Source of the DNA: Salibacterium halotolerans
Lineage (GTDB): Bacteria; Bacillota; Bacilli; Bacillales; Marinococcaceae
Reading direction: 5' to 3'
Assembly (NCBI RefSeq): GCF_900115625.1
Contig: NZ_FOXD01000003.1
Location: forward strand, 124,001-188,000
Length of the DNA stretch: 64,000 bases
The first letter of the stretch is position 1; the number at the start of each line of letters is the position of its first letter. The notes under the pieces are model-generated. The model saw only the letters and a list, made by a program, of their open reading frames with translations. It ran no database searches and was not told the DNA's origin. Shown here piece after piece: positions 35,184 to 44,444 of this stretch. The position numbers were made by a program, and so were the translations under genes.

Positions 35184-35609
35184 ATGCCTGCACCTACACC
35201 CAGTATGGAAGATTACCTGGAACGCATATATAAATTGATGGAAGAGAAAGGGTACGCAAGAGTCTCGGACATCGCTGAAGCTCTTGAAGTACACCCCTCT
35301 TCCGTTACGAAGATGGTTCAAAAGCTGGACAAGAAAGAGTATCTTGTTTACGAAAAATACAGAGGACTGGTACTTACAGCCAAAGGAAAAAAAGTCGGAA
35401 AACGGCTGGTGTACCGGCACGAACTGCTGGAAGATTTTCTTCGCCTGATCGGCGTGGATGAAACCTTCATATATAACGATGTGGAAGGTATAGAACATCA
35501 CTTAAGCTGGGAAGCCATCGACCGCATCGGTGATGTCGTGCAGTATTTCGAAGAAAAGGAAGAGAGAGTGCAGACACTGAAGGAGATTCAGCGCAATAAC
35601 GAATCCTGA
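35184..35609 (+). CDS. mntR: Manganese-dependent repressor MntR
   Basis: A 141-residue DtxR-family regulator almost identical in layout to B. subtilis MntR: N-terminal winged helix ([38 protein letters not shown]) and a helical dimer domain. The Mn(II) ligand residues Asp and Glu in MEDYLE, His in YRHELLE, and Glu/Glu/His in [10 protein letters not shown] are all present. It represses manganese import when Mn is high. GGAGGAAC precedes ATG 35184. The target transporter is not in this window. Confidence 0.96.
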   Translation: MPAPTPSMEDYLERIYKLMEEKGYARVSDIAEALEVHPSSVTKMVQKLDKKEYLVYEKYRGLVLTAKGKKVGKRLVYRHELLEDFLRLIGVDETFIYNDVEGIEHHLSWEAIDRIGDVVQYFEEKEERVQTLKEIQRNNES

Positions 35610-35718
35610 TTGCAGCACCTGCGCCGTATGTGATACACCGAAGTATTTTGTTCTGTTCACAATTCTAGTTCAACGCCCATACGCTGACATCACAAGTATG
35701 ACAATAAAGGGTGAGGGC

Positions 35719-36621
35719 ATGAATATAGACGGTGTGTTTGCAGGCGGCGGGGTGAAAGCTTTTGCTTTTATCGGAGCACTACAGGAACTTGAAAAAAAGG
35801 AATTCACGTTTGAGCGTACAGCAGGAACCAGCGCCGGTGCTTTGATGGCTGCTTTAATTCAGGCAGGCTATACGGCTGATGAGCTGCGGTCCGTATTTAT
35901 GCCTCTGCAAAGTTCAACGATAGTGGAAGAGACGTTTGTCAATGAACGCTTCCCTTGGCTTTCCTGGATTTCGGTTTACTGGAAAATGGGATTGTATAAA
36001 GGGGATAAGCTTGAGAAATGGATTTATGAACTGCTTGCAGCCAAGCGGATTTACACGTTTCAGGACCTGCCGGAAGGGTCATTGAAGATTATCGCCTCCG
36101 ATTTGACAGAGGGACGGCTTTTAATTCTGCCGGATGACCTTCCTAAATACGGAGTGGATCCCAAACGGTTCCCCGTGGCACTGGCCGTCAAAATGAGCTG
36201 CACGCTTCCTTATATTTTTCAGCCTGTCAAATGGCGTACAAAAAAAAGAAACGTCCACATTATTGTGGACGGCGGTATTCTCAGCAACTTCCCTCTCTGG
36301 CTTTTCCGGGATGAAGAAACCGGGCAGTGCCGCAGGCCGGTTATTGGTTTTCAGCTTTCCCCTTCCATGCAGGATGAAAAGCCGTCTCCCAAAATCAAAA
36401 ATGCACTGCGGCTGTATCAATCCCTGTTTTCTACGATGCGAAAAGCACATGATCTTCGTTATATCTCCAGGCAGCAGGCGAAAAATATTGTGTTTCTTCC
36501 TGTAGAGAATATTAAAAGTACGCAGTTTGATCTGGATGTGCTTCAGAAGAAAGAACTGATTCAGATTGGAAAGACGGAAACGGAACAATTTTTGAAACAG
36601 AATTTTGAGCCTGTGGATTGA
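35719..36621 (+). CDS. yqhO: Patatin-like phospholipase YqhO
   Basis: A 300-residue patatin-type lipid acyl hydrolase. The oxyanion hole glycines are GVFAGGGVKAFAF at the start, the nucleophile serine in GTSAGAL near residue 38, and the dyad aspartate in VDGGILSN near residue 185. It may hydrolyse membrane lipids; the substrate is unknown. I use ATG 35719, with AAAGGGTGAG upstream, rather than ATG 35698 that lacks a ribosome site. Convergent with the PAP2-like gene, four bases apart. Confidence 0.9.
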   Translation: MNIDGVFAGGGVKAFAFIGALQELEKKEFTFERTAGTSAGALMAALIQAGYTADELRSVFMPLQSSTIVEETFVNERFPWLSWISVYWKMGLYKGDKLEKWIYELLAAKRIYTFQDLPEGSLKIIASDLTEGRLLILPDDLPKYGVDPKRFPVALAVKMSCTLPYIFQPVKWRTKKRNVHIIVDGGILSNFPLWLFRDEETGQCRRPVIGFQLSPSMQDEKPSPKIKNALRLYQSLFSTMRKAHDLRYISRQQAKNIVFLPVENIKSTQFDLDVLQKKELIQIGKTETEQFLKQNFEPVD

Positions 36622-36625
36622 GTAG

Positions 36626-37390
36626 TTATCCCAATTTCTGAAACTTCCCTGATTGCTGATTCAGCCCAAGACGCAGGGAAAGGAACGGAAGAAAGAGTGT
36701 AATCCATATACCGGCTGCTGCGGCATGCAGAAAAACCAGAACGGAGACAGGCGGTAATAGAGTACCCGCTGCAATAATAAGCAAAAGACCAGCTCCTCCG
36801 ATAACCGCAGTAATCGCTTTTTTATACAGTTCATTGGTCAGCTCCGTCCGGCATTTCAGTCTTTCCACGCTGTAACCAGCACCTGAACCGAGAAGAAGAC
36901 CCGCATAAAGAGCACCATCCGGAAACAGAAGAAGGAGAGAAGAGGGAAACACCAGGGAAAATGAGAACAGAAATGGTTCCGGCATCGCGGCGATCCAATC
37001 CATCGAACGGTATACCACATACACGATAAAGGCGCCGATCAGTCCTCCCATCAGGATGTTTTCCACGGTATGAGAAGTATATAGAAACGTTGTTCCTGCC
37101 ACAATAAGAATCATACTGAAAGAGAGCCATGTGAATCGTCTGTCCCTGACTTCAAAAAGGAGGTACCCCCAAAACGCCACGGCGGTCTGGACCTGCTTGG
37201 CAGGGAATGTAAAACCTCCGTTTCCATCGGGAGGGACAGGAAAAAACATCTGCTTGATGAGACCGTGGAAATAAATACTGAGTGCCAGCACGATAAGAAG
37301 TCTGCCCCCTGCCGGCTTATCCATCGTCCAGTATAAAACGGCTGCTATGATTACCAAAAACCAATCATTTGTCATGATTTCCCATACCAT
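36626..37390 (-). CDS. PAP2-like membrane protein with degenerate active site
   Basis: A 254-residue protein with about eight membrane segments. Its layout resembles PAP2 lipid phosphatases: a loop (GGFTFPAKQVQTAVAFWGY) where PSGHAQ is expected and a helix start (YTSHTVENILMGGLIG) where the G-x-HxxxD motif is expected. The SGH is replaced by AKQ and the aspartate by asparagine, so catalysis is unlikely or altered. Start 37390 is six bases after GGGGGAGAGG. It occupies the area where yqhQ lies in B. subtilis. The family call is by resemblance only. Confidence 0.55.
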   Translation of the reverse strand: MVWEIMTNDWFLVIIAAVLYWTMDKPAGGRLLIVLALSIYFHGLIKQMFFPVPPDGNGGFTFPAKQVQTAVAFWGYLLFEVRDRRFTWLSFSMILIVAGTTFLYTSHTVENILMGGLIGAFIVYVVYRSMDWIAAMPEPFLFSFSLVFPSSLLLLFPDGALYAGLLLGSGAGYSVERLKCRTELTNELYKKAITAVIGGAGLLLIIAAGTLLPPVSVLVFLHAAAAGIWITLFLPFLSLRLGLNQQSGKFQKLG

Positions 37391-37469
37391 AACCATCCTC
37401 TCCCCCTTTTGCGCACCGATGGTTTGTAGCGCGCTCCTATGAAAGATAACGGGATTCCATTTTTAATAA

Positions 37470-37502
37470 ACAAAAAACCAGGCTCTGTTTAAAAAAGAGC
37501 CC
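37470..37502 (-). terminator. Terminator overlapping the yqhP stop
   Basis: GGGCTCT with AGAGCC (read on minus) followed by GGTTTTTTG; the stem includes the last codons of yqhP. Confidence 0.75.
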
Positions 37503-37878
37503 GATTTTTCTTCTTGTTTTTTCTGCCTTCAATAACGGTTAAGTTATGGTCCTTCCGGCGTTTGTTTCCGGTCCGGGGAGGGCGTTTTTGATTCGGCTTA
37601 TTTTTATTCTGCTGTTTCACTGCTTTTTGATATTTTTTGTCTGAGGCCGCATCCCTGCCATTGGCGGCTTTCGGTCCTGCTGCTTTTTGAAACTGGTTCG
37701 CCGAAGTCCGCTTCATGAGCACTCTTGTAAATAAAAAATACAGCCCGACAGCAACCGCTGTGCCAACCAGGATGTATGTCAGGATACCAATCGGGTCTGT
37801 AACAAGTTGATAGCCGAGACCGATAACCGCAAGACTGAAAATAACGAGGGGCAGGGGATTGACTGGAAGTCTGGACAT
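37489..37878 (-). CDS. yqhP: SA1362-family protein YqhP
   Basis: A 129-residue protein with two N-terminal membrane segments (residues 8-28, 33-52) and a strongly basic, lysine- and asparagine-rich cytoplasmic tail (residues 60-128, ending KNKKKNRALF), as in SA1362/YqhP proteins. The tail may bind nucleic acid or anionic lipid. GGAGG precedes the start. Function unknown. Confidence 0.8.
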   Translation of the reverse strand: MSRLPVNPLPLVIFSLAVIGLGYQLVTDPIGILTYILVGTAVAVGLYFLFTRVLMKRTSANQFQKAAGPKAANGRDAASDKKYQKAVKQQNKNKPNQKRPPRTGNKRRKDHNLTVIEGRKNKKKNRALF

Positions 37879-38177
37879 AAAATCACCTCCATATATGATA
37901 AGCCTTCAGAGAAATGACACCGTTCATATGTGCAGGAATAGTCAGCTGTCTGTCCCTGAATCGTTTGAACATTTTTATTACTTCTATTTTACACGAAACA
38001 ATCCTTTTCCTCCATAACAGACTTCGTCATAAAATAAATACAGCCTGTAAAAGATAGACCTTATTCATTAACCATTCCCTTTTCTGAAAAAAATACACAT
38101 GAAATTTCACGTTTACATCCACTTCTCCCGTATGAAAGCACCAAAGTTCCACCATAATAACCATAGGAGGTGGAGCA
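37879..38177. other. Divergent intergenic region yqhP/yqhR
   Basis: About 300 AT-rich bases between divergent genes, expected to hold promoters for both. I see no hairpin, repeat or ORF that stands out. Confidence 0.5.
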
Positions 38178-38636
38178 GTGAACGAAGAATGGATGTACAA
38201 TCAGAAAGTAGCAGGAATAGGAATTTTTGGAGGAGTGTTATGGAGTCTGATTGGATATGCGGCCTACTTGCTGAATTTTACGGAAATGGGGCCGGCAATG
38301 GCTGTGCAGCCGTGGGCTCTACCGCAATGGAAAGAGACGTACCTTGGTCATTTTGCCGGTATAGCGGTCATTGCGCTGCTTTCGGTGTTTACCGCTTTTT
38401 TGTATCGTATACTTTTCCAGAAGTGGGAATCTATCTGGCTTAGTGCAGCTTACGGTCTTGTTTTGTGGGTGGTTGTTTTTTATTTTCTTCATCCATTGTT
38501 CCCGGATAAAGATCCAATCACGTCCATGGACCTTACCGATCTTGTAACGACCATCTGTCTGTATGTGATGTACGGGGTGTTTATCGGATATTCGGTGTCG
38601 TATGAATACAAGATCATACAGCACCACCAGGCTTAA
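38178..38636 (+). CDS. yqhR: YqhR-family membrane protein
   Basis: A 152-residue protein with four membrane segments (about residues 14-36, 55-80, 90-108 and 120-145), ending in a hydrophilic tail. The N-terminus and the HPLFPDKDPITSMDLTDLVT loop match the YqhR family. GTG 38178 follows AGGAGGTGG. Function unknown. The aroQ gene that follows yqhR in B. subtilis is absent. Confidence 0.82.
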   Translation: MNEEWMYNQKVAGIGIFGGVLWSLIGYAAYLLNFTEMGPAMAVQPWALPQWKETYLGHFAGIAVIALLSVFTAFLYRILFQKWESIWLSAAYGLVLWVVVFYFLHPLFPDKDPITSMDLTDLVTTICLYVMYGVFIGYSVSYEYKIIQHHQA

Positions 38637-38705
38637 ACTATTCAAAAAAAGGGGCTTATGATACACTGAATGGTAACGGTCCGGCAAAAATCGGGAGGGA
38701 ACATG

Positions 38706-39776
38706 ATGATGAACAGAATAGACAACGTACGAGAAAAACTGCGCGGCCTCAAAGGGGATGCTGTTATAATTGACAGCCCTGCCAACCGCCGTTATATCAG
38801 TGGATTTACAGGAACCGCAGGGGCGGCGTTAATTACTCTGCAGAACGCTTATTTTATCACGGATTTCCGGTATGTCGAACAGGCTGAAGCACAGTGCACC
38901 GGTTTTGAAGTGGTGCGCCATACTTCTTCTGTTTACGAAAAAGCAGGCGAGCTGCTCAAACAGGAACAGGCCGCAGTCCTTGTTTTTGAAAAGGACCACG
39001 TCAGTTATTCAGGCTTCGAGTCACTCCAGCGCAATACAAAAGTCGAGCTGACCCCGGTAAGCGGTCTTTTGGAAGAAATCCGGCTTATCAAAACAGAAGA
39101 TGAACTGGATGTGCTGCAGAAGGCAGTGGATATAGCAGACCGCGCGTTTGAACACATAGCGTCTTACATAAAGCCGGGAGTAAAAGAGATCGATGTCAGC
39201 AATGAGCTTGAATTTTTTATGAGACGCGAGGGAGCTGTTTCATCTTCCTTTGATATTATTGCCGCGTCGGGAGTAAGAAGCGCGCTTCCCCACGGTGTGG
39301 CCTCGGAAAAAGAAATCCAGAGCGGTGAGCTTCTGACACTCGATTTCGGCGCCTATTTTAAAGGGTACTGTTCAGACATCACGCGTACAGTAGCGGTTGG
39401 AGAGCCTTCAAGCCGTCTCCGGGAAATTTATCAGGTCGTGCATGAAGCACAGCTTAAAGCCCTTGAGGAAATCAAACCTGGTATGACGGGAGTGGAAGCG
39501 GACGCCGCGGCAAGGGATCATATCGTAAAACATGGATTTGGAGAATACTTCGGTCACGGCCTGGGACATGGTCTGGGCATGGAAGTCCATGAAGGACCGA
39601 GACTTTCTCCCAAATCCAATCAAGTGATTGAACCCGGTATGGTTGTAACTGTTGAACCGGGTGTTTACGTACCGGAAGTCGGCGGCACCAGGATTGAAGA
39701 TGATATCGTGATAACGGAAGATGGAAACAAAACATTATCAAAATCCCCGAAAGAATTAATGATTCTCGGACAGTAA
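38706..39776 (+). CDS. yqhT: M24-family Xaa-Pro dipeptidase (YqhT)
   Basis: A 356-residue metallopeptidase. The N-terminal creatinase-like domain (NRRYISGFTGTAGAALI) is followed by the pita-bread catalytic domain with metal ligands in LLTLDFGAYFKGYCSDITRT, HGLGHGLGMEVHE, VVTVEPGVY and GGTRIEDDIV. It cleaves proline-containing dipeptides. Three in-frame ATGs (38703, 38706, 38709) follow GGGAGG; 38706 has the best spacing. It is directly upstream of efp; EF-P helps ribosomes through polyproline, so both genes deal with proline. Confidence 0.93.
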   Translation: MMNRIDNVREKLRGLKGDAVIIDSPANRRYISGFTGTAGAALITLQNAYFITDFRYVEQAEAQCTGFEVVRHTSSVYEKAGELLKQEQAAVLVFEKDHVSYSGFESLQRNTKVELTPVSGLLEEIRLIKTEDELDVLQKAVDIADRAFEHIASYIKPGVKEIDVSNELEFFMRREGAVSSSFDIIAASGVRSALPHGVASEKEIQSGELLTLDFGAYFKGYCSDITRTVAVGEPSSRLREIYQVVHEAQLKALEEIKPGMTGVEADAAARDHIVKHGFGEYFGHGLGHGLGMEVHEGPRLSPKSNQVIEPGMVVTVEPGVYVPEVGGTRIEDDIVITEDGNKTLSKSPKELMILGQ

Positions 39777-39847
39777 AAAAGTGAATACACGACAGGTGTG
39801 TTATAGTAGAAGAAAAATTTGATTTGGCAGAGATGGAGGAACGAAAT

Positions 39848-40405
39848 ATGGTTTCAGTAAATGATTTGAAAACAGGATTAACAGTGGAAGTCGAAGGCGA
39901 TATCTGGTCGGTTGTAGACTTTCAACACGTGAAACCGGGGAAAGGTGCTGCTTTTGTGAGAACAAAGCTGCGCAGCCTCCGCAGCGGCAACACACAGGAA
40001 AAAACGTTCCGGGCCGGGGAAAAAATCAACCGGGCTCATATTGAGAACAGAAGTATGCAGTATCTCTACTCAAGCGGCGATGTGCATACATTTATGGATA
40101 TGGAGACCTTTGACCAGCTAGAATTGACGAGTGCCCAGATTCAATATGAATTAAACTTTTTGAAAGAGAACATGGAAGTAAAGATCATGTCCTACGGAAC
40201 GGAAACACTCGGCGTGGAACTGCCGAATAACGTGGAACTTGAAGTTGCTGAAACAGAGCCGGGTATCAAGGGTGATACTGCGTCCGGCGGTACAAAACCG
40301 GCTGTCCTGCAGACAGGCTACAAAGTACAGGTTCCTTTCTTCGTCAACGAAGGAGATAATCTTGTCATTGATACAAGAAAAGGTGAATATGTCTCGAGAG
40401 CATAG
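39848..40405 (+). CDS. efp: Translation elongation factor P
   Basis: A 185-residue EF-P with three beta-barrel domains: KOW-like domain I with the modified lysine in the loop [10 protein letters not shown] (residue 32), and OB domains II and III ending in GEYVSRA. It relieves ribosome stalling at polyproline. ATG 39848 is eight bases after GGAGG; the in-frame ATG upstream lacks a site. Ends at a terminator. Confidence 0.97.
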   Translation: MVSVNDLKTGLTVEVEGDIWSVVDFQHVKPGKGAAFVRTKLRSLRSGNTQEKTFRAGEKINRAHIENRSMQYLYSSGDVHTFMDMETFDQLELTSAQIQYELNFLKENMEVKIMSYGTETLGVELPNNVELEVAETEPGIKGDTASGGTKPAVLQTGYKVQVPFFVNEGDNLVIDTRKGEYVSRA

Positions 40406-40408
40406 CAG

Positions 40409-40443
40409 AAAAACCTCCGGCGATTTAATCCGGAGGTTTTTTT
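40409..40443 (+). terminator. Terminator after efp
   Basis: AAAACCTCCGG pairs with CCGGAGGTTTT and is followed by further T residues, isolating efp from the spoIIIA operon. Confidence 0.9.
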
Positions 40444-40531
40444 ATGTCTTAAGAAGGAAGCGTGATATGCTTCACTGGTTCTAGCGGTCTGTTCTGTGAA
40501 TAAGATGTATAAAAAGCTTTGGAGGACAACC

Positions 40532-41428
40532 ATGGAACAGATTTTCTCCCTCATCCCGGCCCATCTTCACGAACCTTTGTCTTCGATTTCCGGTCAAGAT
40601 ACCGTAGAAGAAATAAGGCTGCGGATTCATCAGCCGGTCGAAGTAACGACCACCTATGGCACAACATTTCTGAGCGATCAAAGCGGAAACCTCTGTGTCA
40701 TGACAGAAGAGGATATGGAATATACATTGCACCAGCTCAGCGAATATTCCCTCTATGCGTTTCAGGAAGAGATGAAACAGGGGTACATCACGACAAAAGG
40801 CGGGCACCGCGTCGGCATCGGCGGTCAGGTGGTAAGAGAGAACGGTGCCATTCAGTCGATGAAGCATGTCCGCTACTTTAATATTAGAAAAGCCGCACAT
40901 CATCAGGGAGCAGCGCGTCCCTATATCAAACAGCTGCTCGAGACGTGCGGCCATACGCTTGTATTCGGGCCGCCGCAGACCGGCAAAACCACATTTCTGC
41001 GTGACTTGGCGCAGTCAGCAAGTGAAGGAGTGCCAAAATGGCGCATTCCATCAAGAAAAGTCGGCATTGTGGATGAACGATCGGAACTTGCCGCCTGTTA
41101 TCACGGCAGTCCTTCTTTTCCCGTGGGAAGACGAACCGATGTGCTGGACGCATGTCCAAAAGCCGAAGGAATGATGATGATGATCCGTTCCATGAGTCCG
41201 GAAATTATCGTGGTGGATGAAATCGGCAGGCAGGAAGACGCTGATGCTGTCATGGAGGCGGTTCACGCGGGTGTCTCTGTTTTCTGCAGCGCACATGCGG
41301 GCTCATTTGAGGAATTGAAGCAGAGACCGGTTCTCCGGGAGCTTCTGGATGCGAGTGTGTTCCAGAACGTTCTCCAGCTTCATCGTAAACATGGACAGGT
41401 CCGCGCCTTGATGGTGCATGACGATTGA
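40532..41428 (+). CDS. spoIIIAA: Stage III sporulation ATPase SpoIIIAA
   Basis: A 298-residue ATPase related to secretion ATPases. Walker A is GPPQTGKTT near residue 150 and Walker B is IIVVDEIGR near 225. It powers the SpoIIIA-SpoIIQ channel that links mother cell and forespore. ATG 40532 follows TTGGAGG; the upstream extension is not needed. First gene of a tightly spaced eight-gene operon, expected to be transcribed by sigma E in the mother cell. Confidence 0.95.
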   Translation: MEQIFSLIPAHLHEPLSSISGQDTVEEIRLRIHQPVEVTTTYGTTFLSDQSGNLCVMTEEDMEYTLHQLSEYSLYAFQEEMKQGYITTKGGHRVGIGGQVVRENGAIQSMKHVRYFNIRKAAHHQGAARPYIKQLLETCGHTLVFGPPQTGKTTFLRDLAQSASEGVPKWRIPSRKVGIVDERSELAACYHGSPSFPVGRRTDVLDACPKAEGMMMMIRSMSPEIIVVDEIGRQEDADAVMEAVHAGVSVFCSAHAGSFEELKQRPVLRELLDASVFQNVLQLHRKHGQVRALMVHDD

Positions 41429-41447
41429 AAGACAGGAGGGGATAGCG

Positions 41448-41960
41448 GTGAACTGGCTCGGAGCGGCACTTATTCTTACCGCCTGTACGTGGGCCGGTTT
41501 TGAATATGCAAAAAAACTGACAGAACGTCCCCGTCAGCTTAGGCAGTTAAGAACAGCATTACAGAGTTTTGAGGCAGAAATAATGTACGGTATGAATCCC
41601 CTTCCGGAAGCAAGCCGGAAAATGGCCGGTCAGCTCCCTCCCCCTGTTTCATTTTTGTTCCGCTTTTTTTCGGATTATTTAAAACAGGGGGAACGGAATG
41701 TAGATGAAGCTTGGTCGAAAAGCTTGAACCAGGTGTGGCCCCTTACAGCACTTGCTTTTCGGGAAAAAGAAATTCTTTACCAGTTCGGGTCCACTCTTGG
41801 AAGACACGAGAAAATGCAGCAGCAGAAACAAATCAGGCTTGCGATGATTCATCTCGAAAAAGAAGAACAAGAAGCAAAAGAAACAGAGAAACGATATGAA
41901 AAAATGGCTAAATCGCTCGGATTTCTATCCGGACTTCTGATCATTGTCATGTTTATATAG
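41448..41960 (+). CDS. spoIIIAB: Stage III sporulation protein SpoIIIAB
   Basis: A 170-residue protein with N- and C-terminal membrane segments and a helical middle (TERPRQLRQLRTALQSFEAE), related to GspF-type platform proteins. GTG 41448 has GGAGGGG at good spacing; an earlier ATG inside spoIIIAA is not favoured. It likely forms the membrane platform partner of the SpoIIIAA ATPase. Confidence 0.92.
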   Translation: MNWLGAALILTACTWAGFEYAKKLTERPRQLRQLRTALQSFEAEIMYGMNPLPEASRKMAGQLPPPVSFLFRFFSDYLKQGERNVDEAWSKSLNQVWPLTALAFREKEILYQFGSTLGRHEKMQQQKQIRLAMIHLEKEEQEAKETEKRYEKMAKSLGFLSGLLIIVMFI

Positions 41961-41994
41961 CGGGTGGTTTTAATTGCAGGAAGGAGGGACAATA

Positions 41995-42201
41995 GTGGCC
42001 TACGATGTAAATACAATTTTTCAGATTGCCGGAATTGGTATTATTGTGGCAATGATTCATACCGTACTCAAACAAATGGGGAAAGAAGACTGGGCACATT
42101 GGGTCACCCTCATCGGCTTCGTGGTCGTCCTTTATATGGTCGCTTCCATCATCGATGAACTATTCCAGAAGATAAAGAGTGTGTTTTTGTTTCAGGGATA
42201 G
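41995..42201 (+). CDS. spoIIIAC: Stage III sporulation protein SpoIIIAC
   Basis: A 68-residue protein with two membrane segments (DVNTIFQIAGIGIIVAMIH and VTLIGFVVVLYMVA), the expected size for SpoIIIAC. GTG 41995 follows AAGGAGGG. Small channel component of the SpoIIIA complex. Confidence 0.94.
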   Translation: MAYDVNTIFQIAGIGIIVAMIHTVLKQMGKEDWAHWVTLIGFVVVLYMVASIIDELFQKIKSVFLFQG

Positions 42202-42213
42202 GAGGCGGTCGCC

Positions 42214-42609
42214 GTGGAAGTCATTCAGATCGTCGGTTTTGGACTAATTGCTGTATTTTTAATTATTATCGTGCGGGAGCAGAACCCGGCACTGGCATCG
42301 GCTATTGCACTTGCAGCCGGCGGTATGATTTTCCTGTTTGTAACGGTGCCGCTGCAGTCGGCAGTGGAACTGATTGCCACCCTTTCCGGACAAGCCGGCA
42401 TTAATCAGATGTACATCCAGACCTTGTTGAAAATCATCGGCATTGCCTATCTTGCGGAATTCGGCGCCCATCTGGCCAGAGATGCAGAACTAGAGTCGAT
42501 CGCTTCCAAAATAGAACTGGCCGGCAAGATGCTCATTATCATGCTGGCGGTACCGATTTTTCAGGTATTGATTGAAACGGTGATGTCCCTGCTCCCAGGC
42601 GGCGTCTAA
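42214..42609 (+). CDS. spoIIIAD: Stage III sporulation protein SpoIIIAD
   Basis: A 131-residue protein with four membrane segments, homologous in its second half to SpoIIIAC-like paired helices, matching SpoIIIAD. GTG 42214 follows TAGGAGGCGG. Channel component of the mother cell membrane. Confidence 0.94.
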   Translation: MEVIQIVGFGLIAVFLIIIVREQNPALASAIALAAGGMIFLFVTVPLQSAVELIATLSGQAGINQMYIQTLLKIIGIAYLAEFGAHLARDAELESIASKIELAGKMLIIMLAVPIFQVLIETVMSLLPGGV

Positions 42610-42622
42610 GGATGTGAATGAT

Positions 42623-43813
42623 ATGAAAGCGCAGGCTGCGCTGCTTGTATGTCTCATTGTTTCTCTTTTTCTTTATACCGATTCCACCACTGCTGTTACA
42701 GGTATAGAAGAAGGCCGGGAAGAGATACAGGATATGAAAGAAGATCAGATAGAGAACGTTAATATATCAGAAATAAGAAAATACTGGGAAAACATTGAAG
42801 GGGAGTACGGAGCTTTTTTACCTGAATCACAGAAAGGGTCATTGAAAGAGTTCATCACCGGGGAAAAACAGTTTGCTCCGAAAGAATGGGGCATGGCATT
42901 CCTTCAGTATATTTTCCATGAAGTGACCGCCAATGGAAAACTCATGGGAACGCTTCTTATTTTGGCTGTATTCAGCGCTGTTCTTAAAGCGGTACAGAAT
43001 GCATTTGAAACAGAAGTGGTCAATAAAGCAGCGTACGCTGTTGTTTTTCTCGTTTTTATTGTTATTGCCTTAAACAGCTTCTATCTCGCCATGGATTATG
43101 TAAAAGATACGGTGGGAAGCATGGTTCATTTCATGATCGCCCTTCTCCCGTTAATGCTTGCTTTACTTGCAACCAGTGGAGCCGCAGCGTCTTCGGCCCT
43201 TTTTCATCCGTTGGTCGTTTTTCTTGTTCAGTCCAGCGGCATGTTGATTGAAAACATTATTCTACCGCTGCTGTTTTTTTCCGCTATTTTAAGCGTTGTA
43301 AGCAGTTTGAACGAACACATCAAACTGACGAAACTGGCGGAACTACTCCGCAGGACGGCGATGGGAATTCTGGCTGTTTTTTTCACTATTTTTCTTGGTG
43401 TGATATCGGTTCAGGGAGCTACAACCGCTGTAACAGACGGCGTTGCGATCCGGACAGCGAAGTTTATTGCAGGAAATTTTGTGCCGGTCATAGGGAGAGT
43501 GTTCACTGATGCTGCGGACACGGCACTTGGTGCTTCTGTTCTGCTGAAAAACACCGTTGGTCTTGCAGGTCTTGCTATTCTGTTTCTTCTTTGCGCGTTT
43601 CCCGCCATCAAAGTGCTCGTTATCAGTTTTATTTTTCATTTCACGGCAGCACTGGTGCAGCCGCTTGGTGACGGACCGCTGCTGGAAGCATTGTCGGTTC
43701 TCGGGAAAACGGTTTTGTCGATGTTTGCCGCTTTAGCTGCTGTATCCTTTATGTTTTTCCTGGCTCTTACATTGATCGTTGTATCCGGAAATATTTCGTT
43801 AATGGTGAGGTGA
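42623..43813 (+). CDS. spoIIIAE: Stage III sporulation protein SpoIIIAE
   Basis: A 396-residue polytopic protein with a signal-like N-terminus (AALLVCLIVSLFLY), an extracytoplasmic helical region (residues 30-95), then about seven membrane segments including LLPLMLALLATSGAAASSALF. Central channel subunit, related to export-apparatus proteins. I prefer ATG 42623, with GGATGTGA at good spacing, over GTG 42614. Confidence 0.93.
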   Translation: MKAQAALLVCLIVSLFLYTDSTTAVTGIEEGREEIQDMKEDQIENVNISEIRKYWENIEGEYGAFLPESQKGSLKEFITGEKQFAPKEWGMAFLQYIFHEVTANGKLMGTLLILAVFSAVLKAVQNAFETEVVNKAAYAVVFLVFIVIALNSFYLAMDYVKDTVGSMVHFMIALLPLMLALLATSGAAASSALFHPLVVFLVQSSGMLIENIILPLLFFSAILSVVSSLNEHIKLTKLAELLRRTAMGILAVFFTIFLGVISVQGATTAVTDGVAIRTAKFIAGNFVPVIGRVFTDAADTALGASVLLKNTVGLAGLAILFLLCAFPAIKVLVISFIFHFTAALVQPLGDGPLLEALSVLGKTVLSMFAALAAVSFMFFLALTLIVVSGNISLMVR

Positions 43814-43817
43814 AGGT

Positions 43818-44444
43818 ATGGACATTTTTCATGAGTGGATCAGTCATTTGATCATCTTTCTGCTGGCTGCTTTTCTGCTTGAATTGCTGCTCCCTTCTTC
43901 CTCCTTTCAAAAATACGCAAGGCTTGTTTTATCTTTCATTTTGATGCTTCTTATTATTGAACCGCTGATGTCCTTCACTTCCATTGATGCAGAACAGGAA
44001 CTGAAAGAAGCTATGGAAGAGTGGCGGAGTGAATCGTTCCCACAGCTGTCGATGGAGGGAGAAATAAACCAACAGAAAAACGAAATAGAATCGGGACAAG
44101 ATGCATATATTTCAAAACAAGTATCCCGGCAGCTTCAACAGGAGTCGCAGGAAGAAATCAGGAGTAAGTGGGGATGGGAGGTGGAAAGTATATCGGCAGA
44201 ATCTATGGACAATAACAAAACAGCGTCGTTTTCCGTTGACGTTACGCTTCGAAAAGCGGAGGAAGGAAAAAAAGACAACAGTGTGGTGGATCCGGTTCAT
44301 ATTGATGTAGACAAAGAGGACCGATCACAAAAGAACAGCAGCGGGGATACAGATCAAATCCGTGCATATCTCTCAGAAACATGGGGGATTCCAAAAGAGC
44401 AGGTGGAGATTTCGATAGTGGAGGAGGGGGAAAGTGCCGGATAA
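43818..44444 (+). CDS. spoIIIAF: Stage III sporulation protein SpoIIIAF
   Basis: A 208-residue protein with two N-terminal membrane segments (residues 10-30, 36-54) and a soluble domain (55-208) with a Q- and E-rich helix and a ring-building-motif-like end (IRAYLSETWGIPKEQVEISIV). It overlaps spoIIIAG by 11 bases. Confidence 0.92.
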   Translation: MDIFHEWISHLIIFLLAAFLLELLLPSSSFQKYARLVLSFILMLLIIEPLMSFTSIDAEQELKEAMEEWRSESFPQLSMEGEINQQKNEIESGQDAYISKQVSRQLQQESQEEIRSKWGWEVESISAESMDNNKTASFSVDVTLRKAEEGKKDNSVVDPVHIDVDKEDRSQKNSSGDTDQIRAYLSETWGIPKEQVEISIVEEGESAG

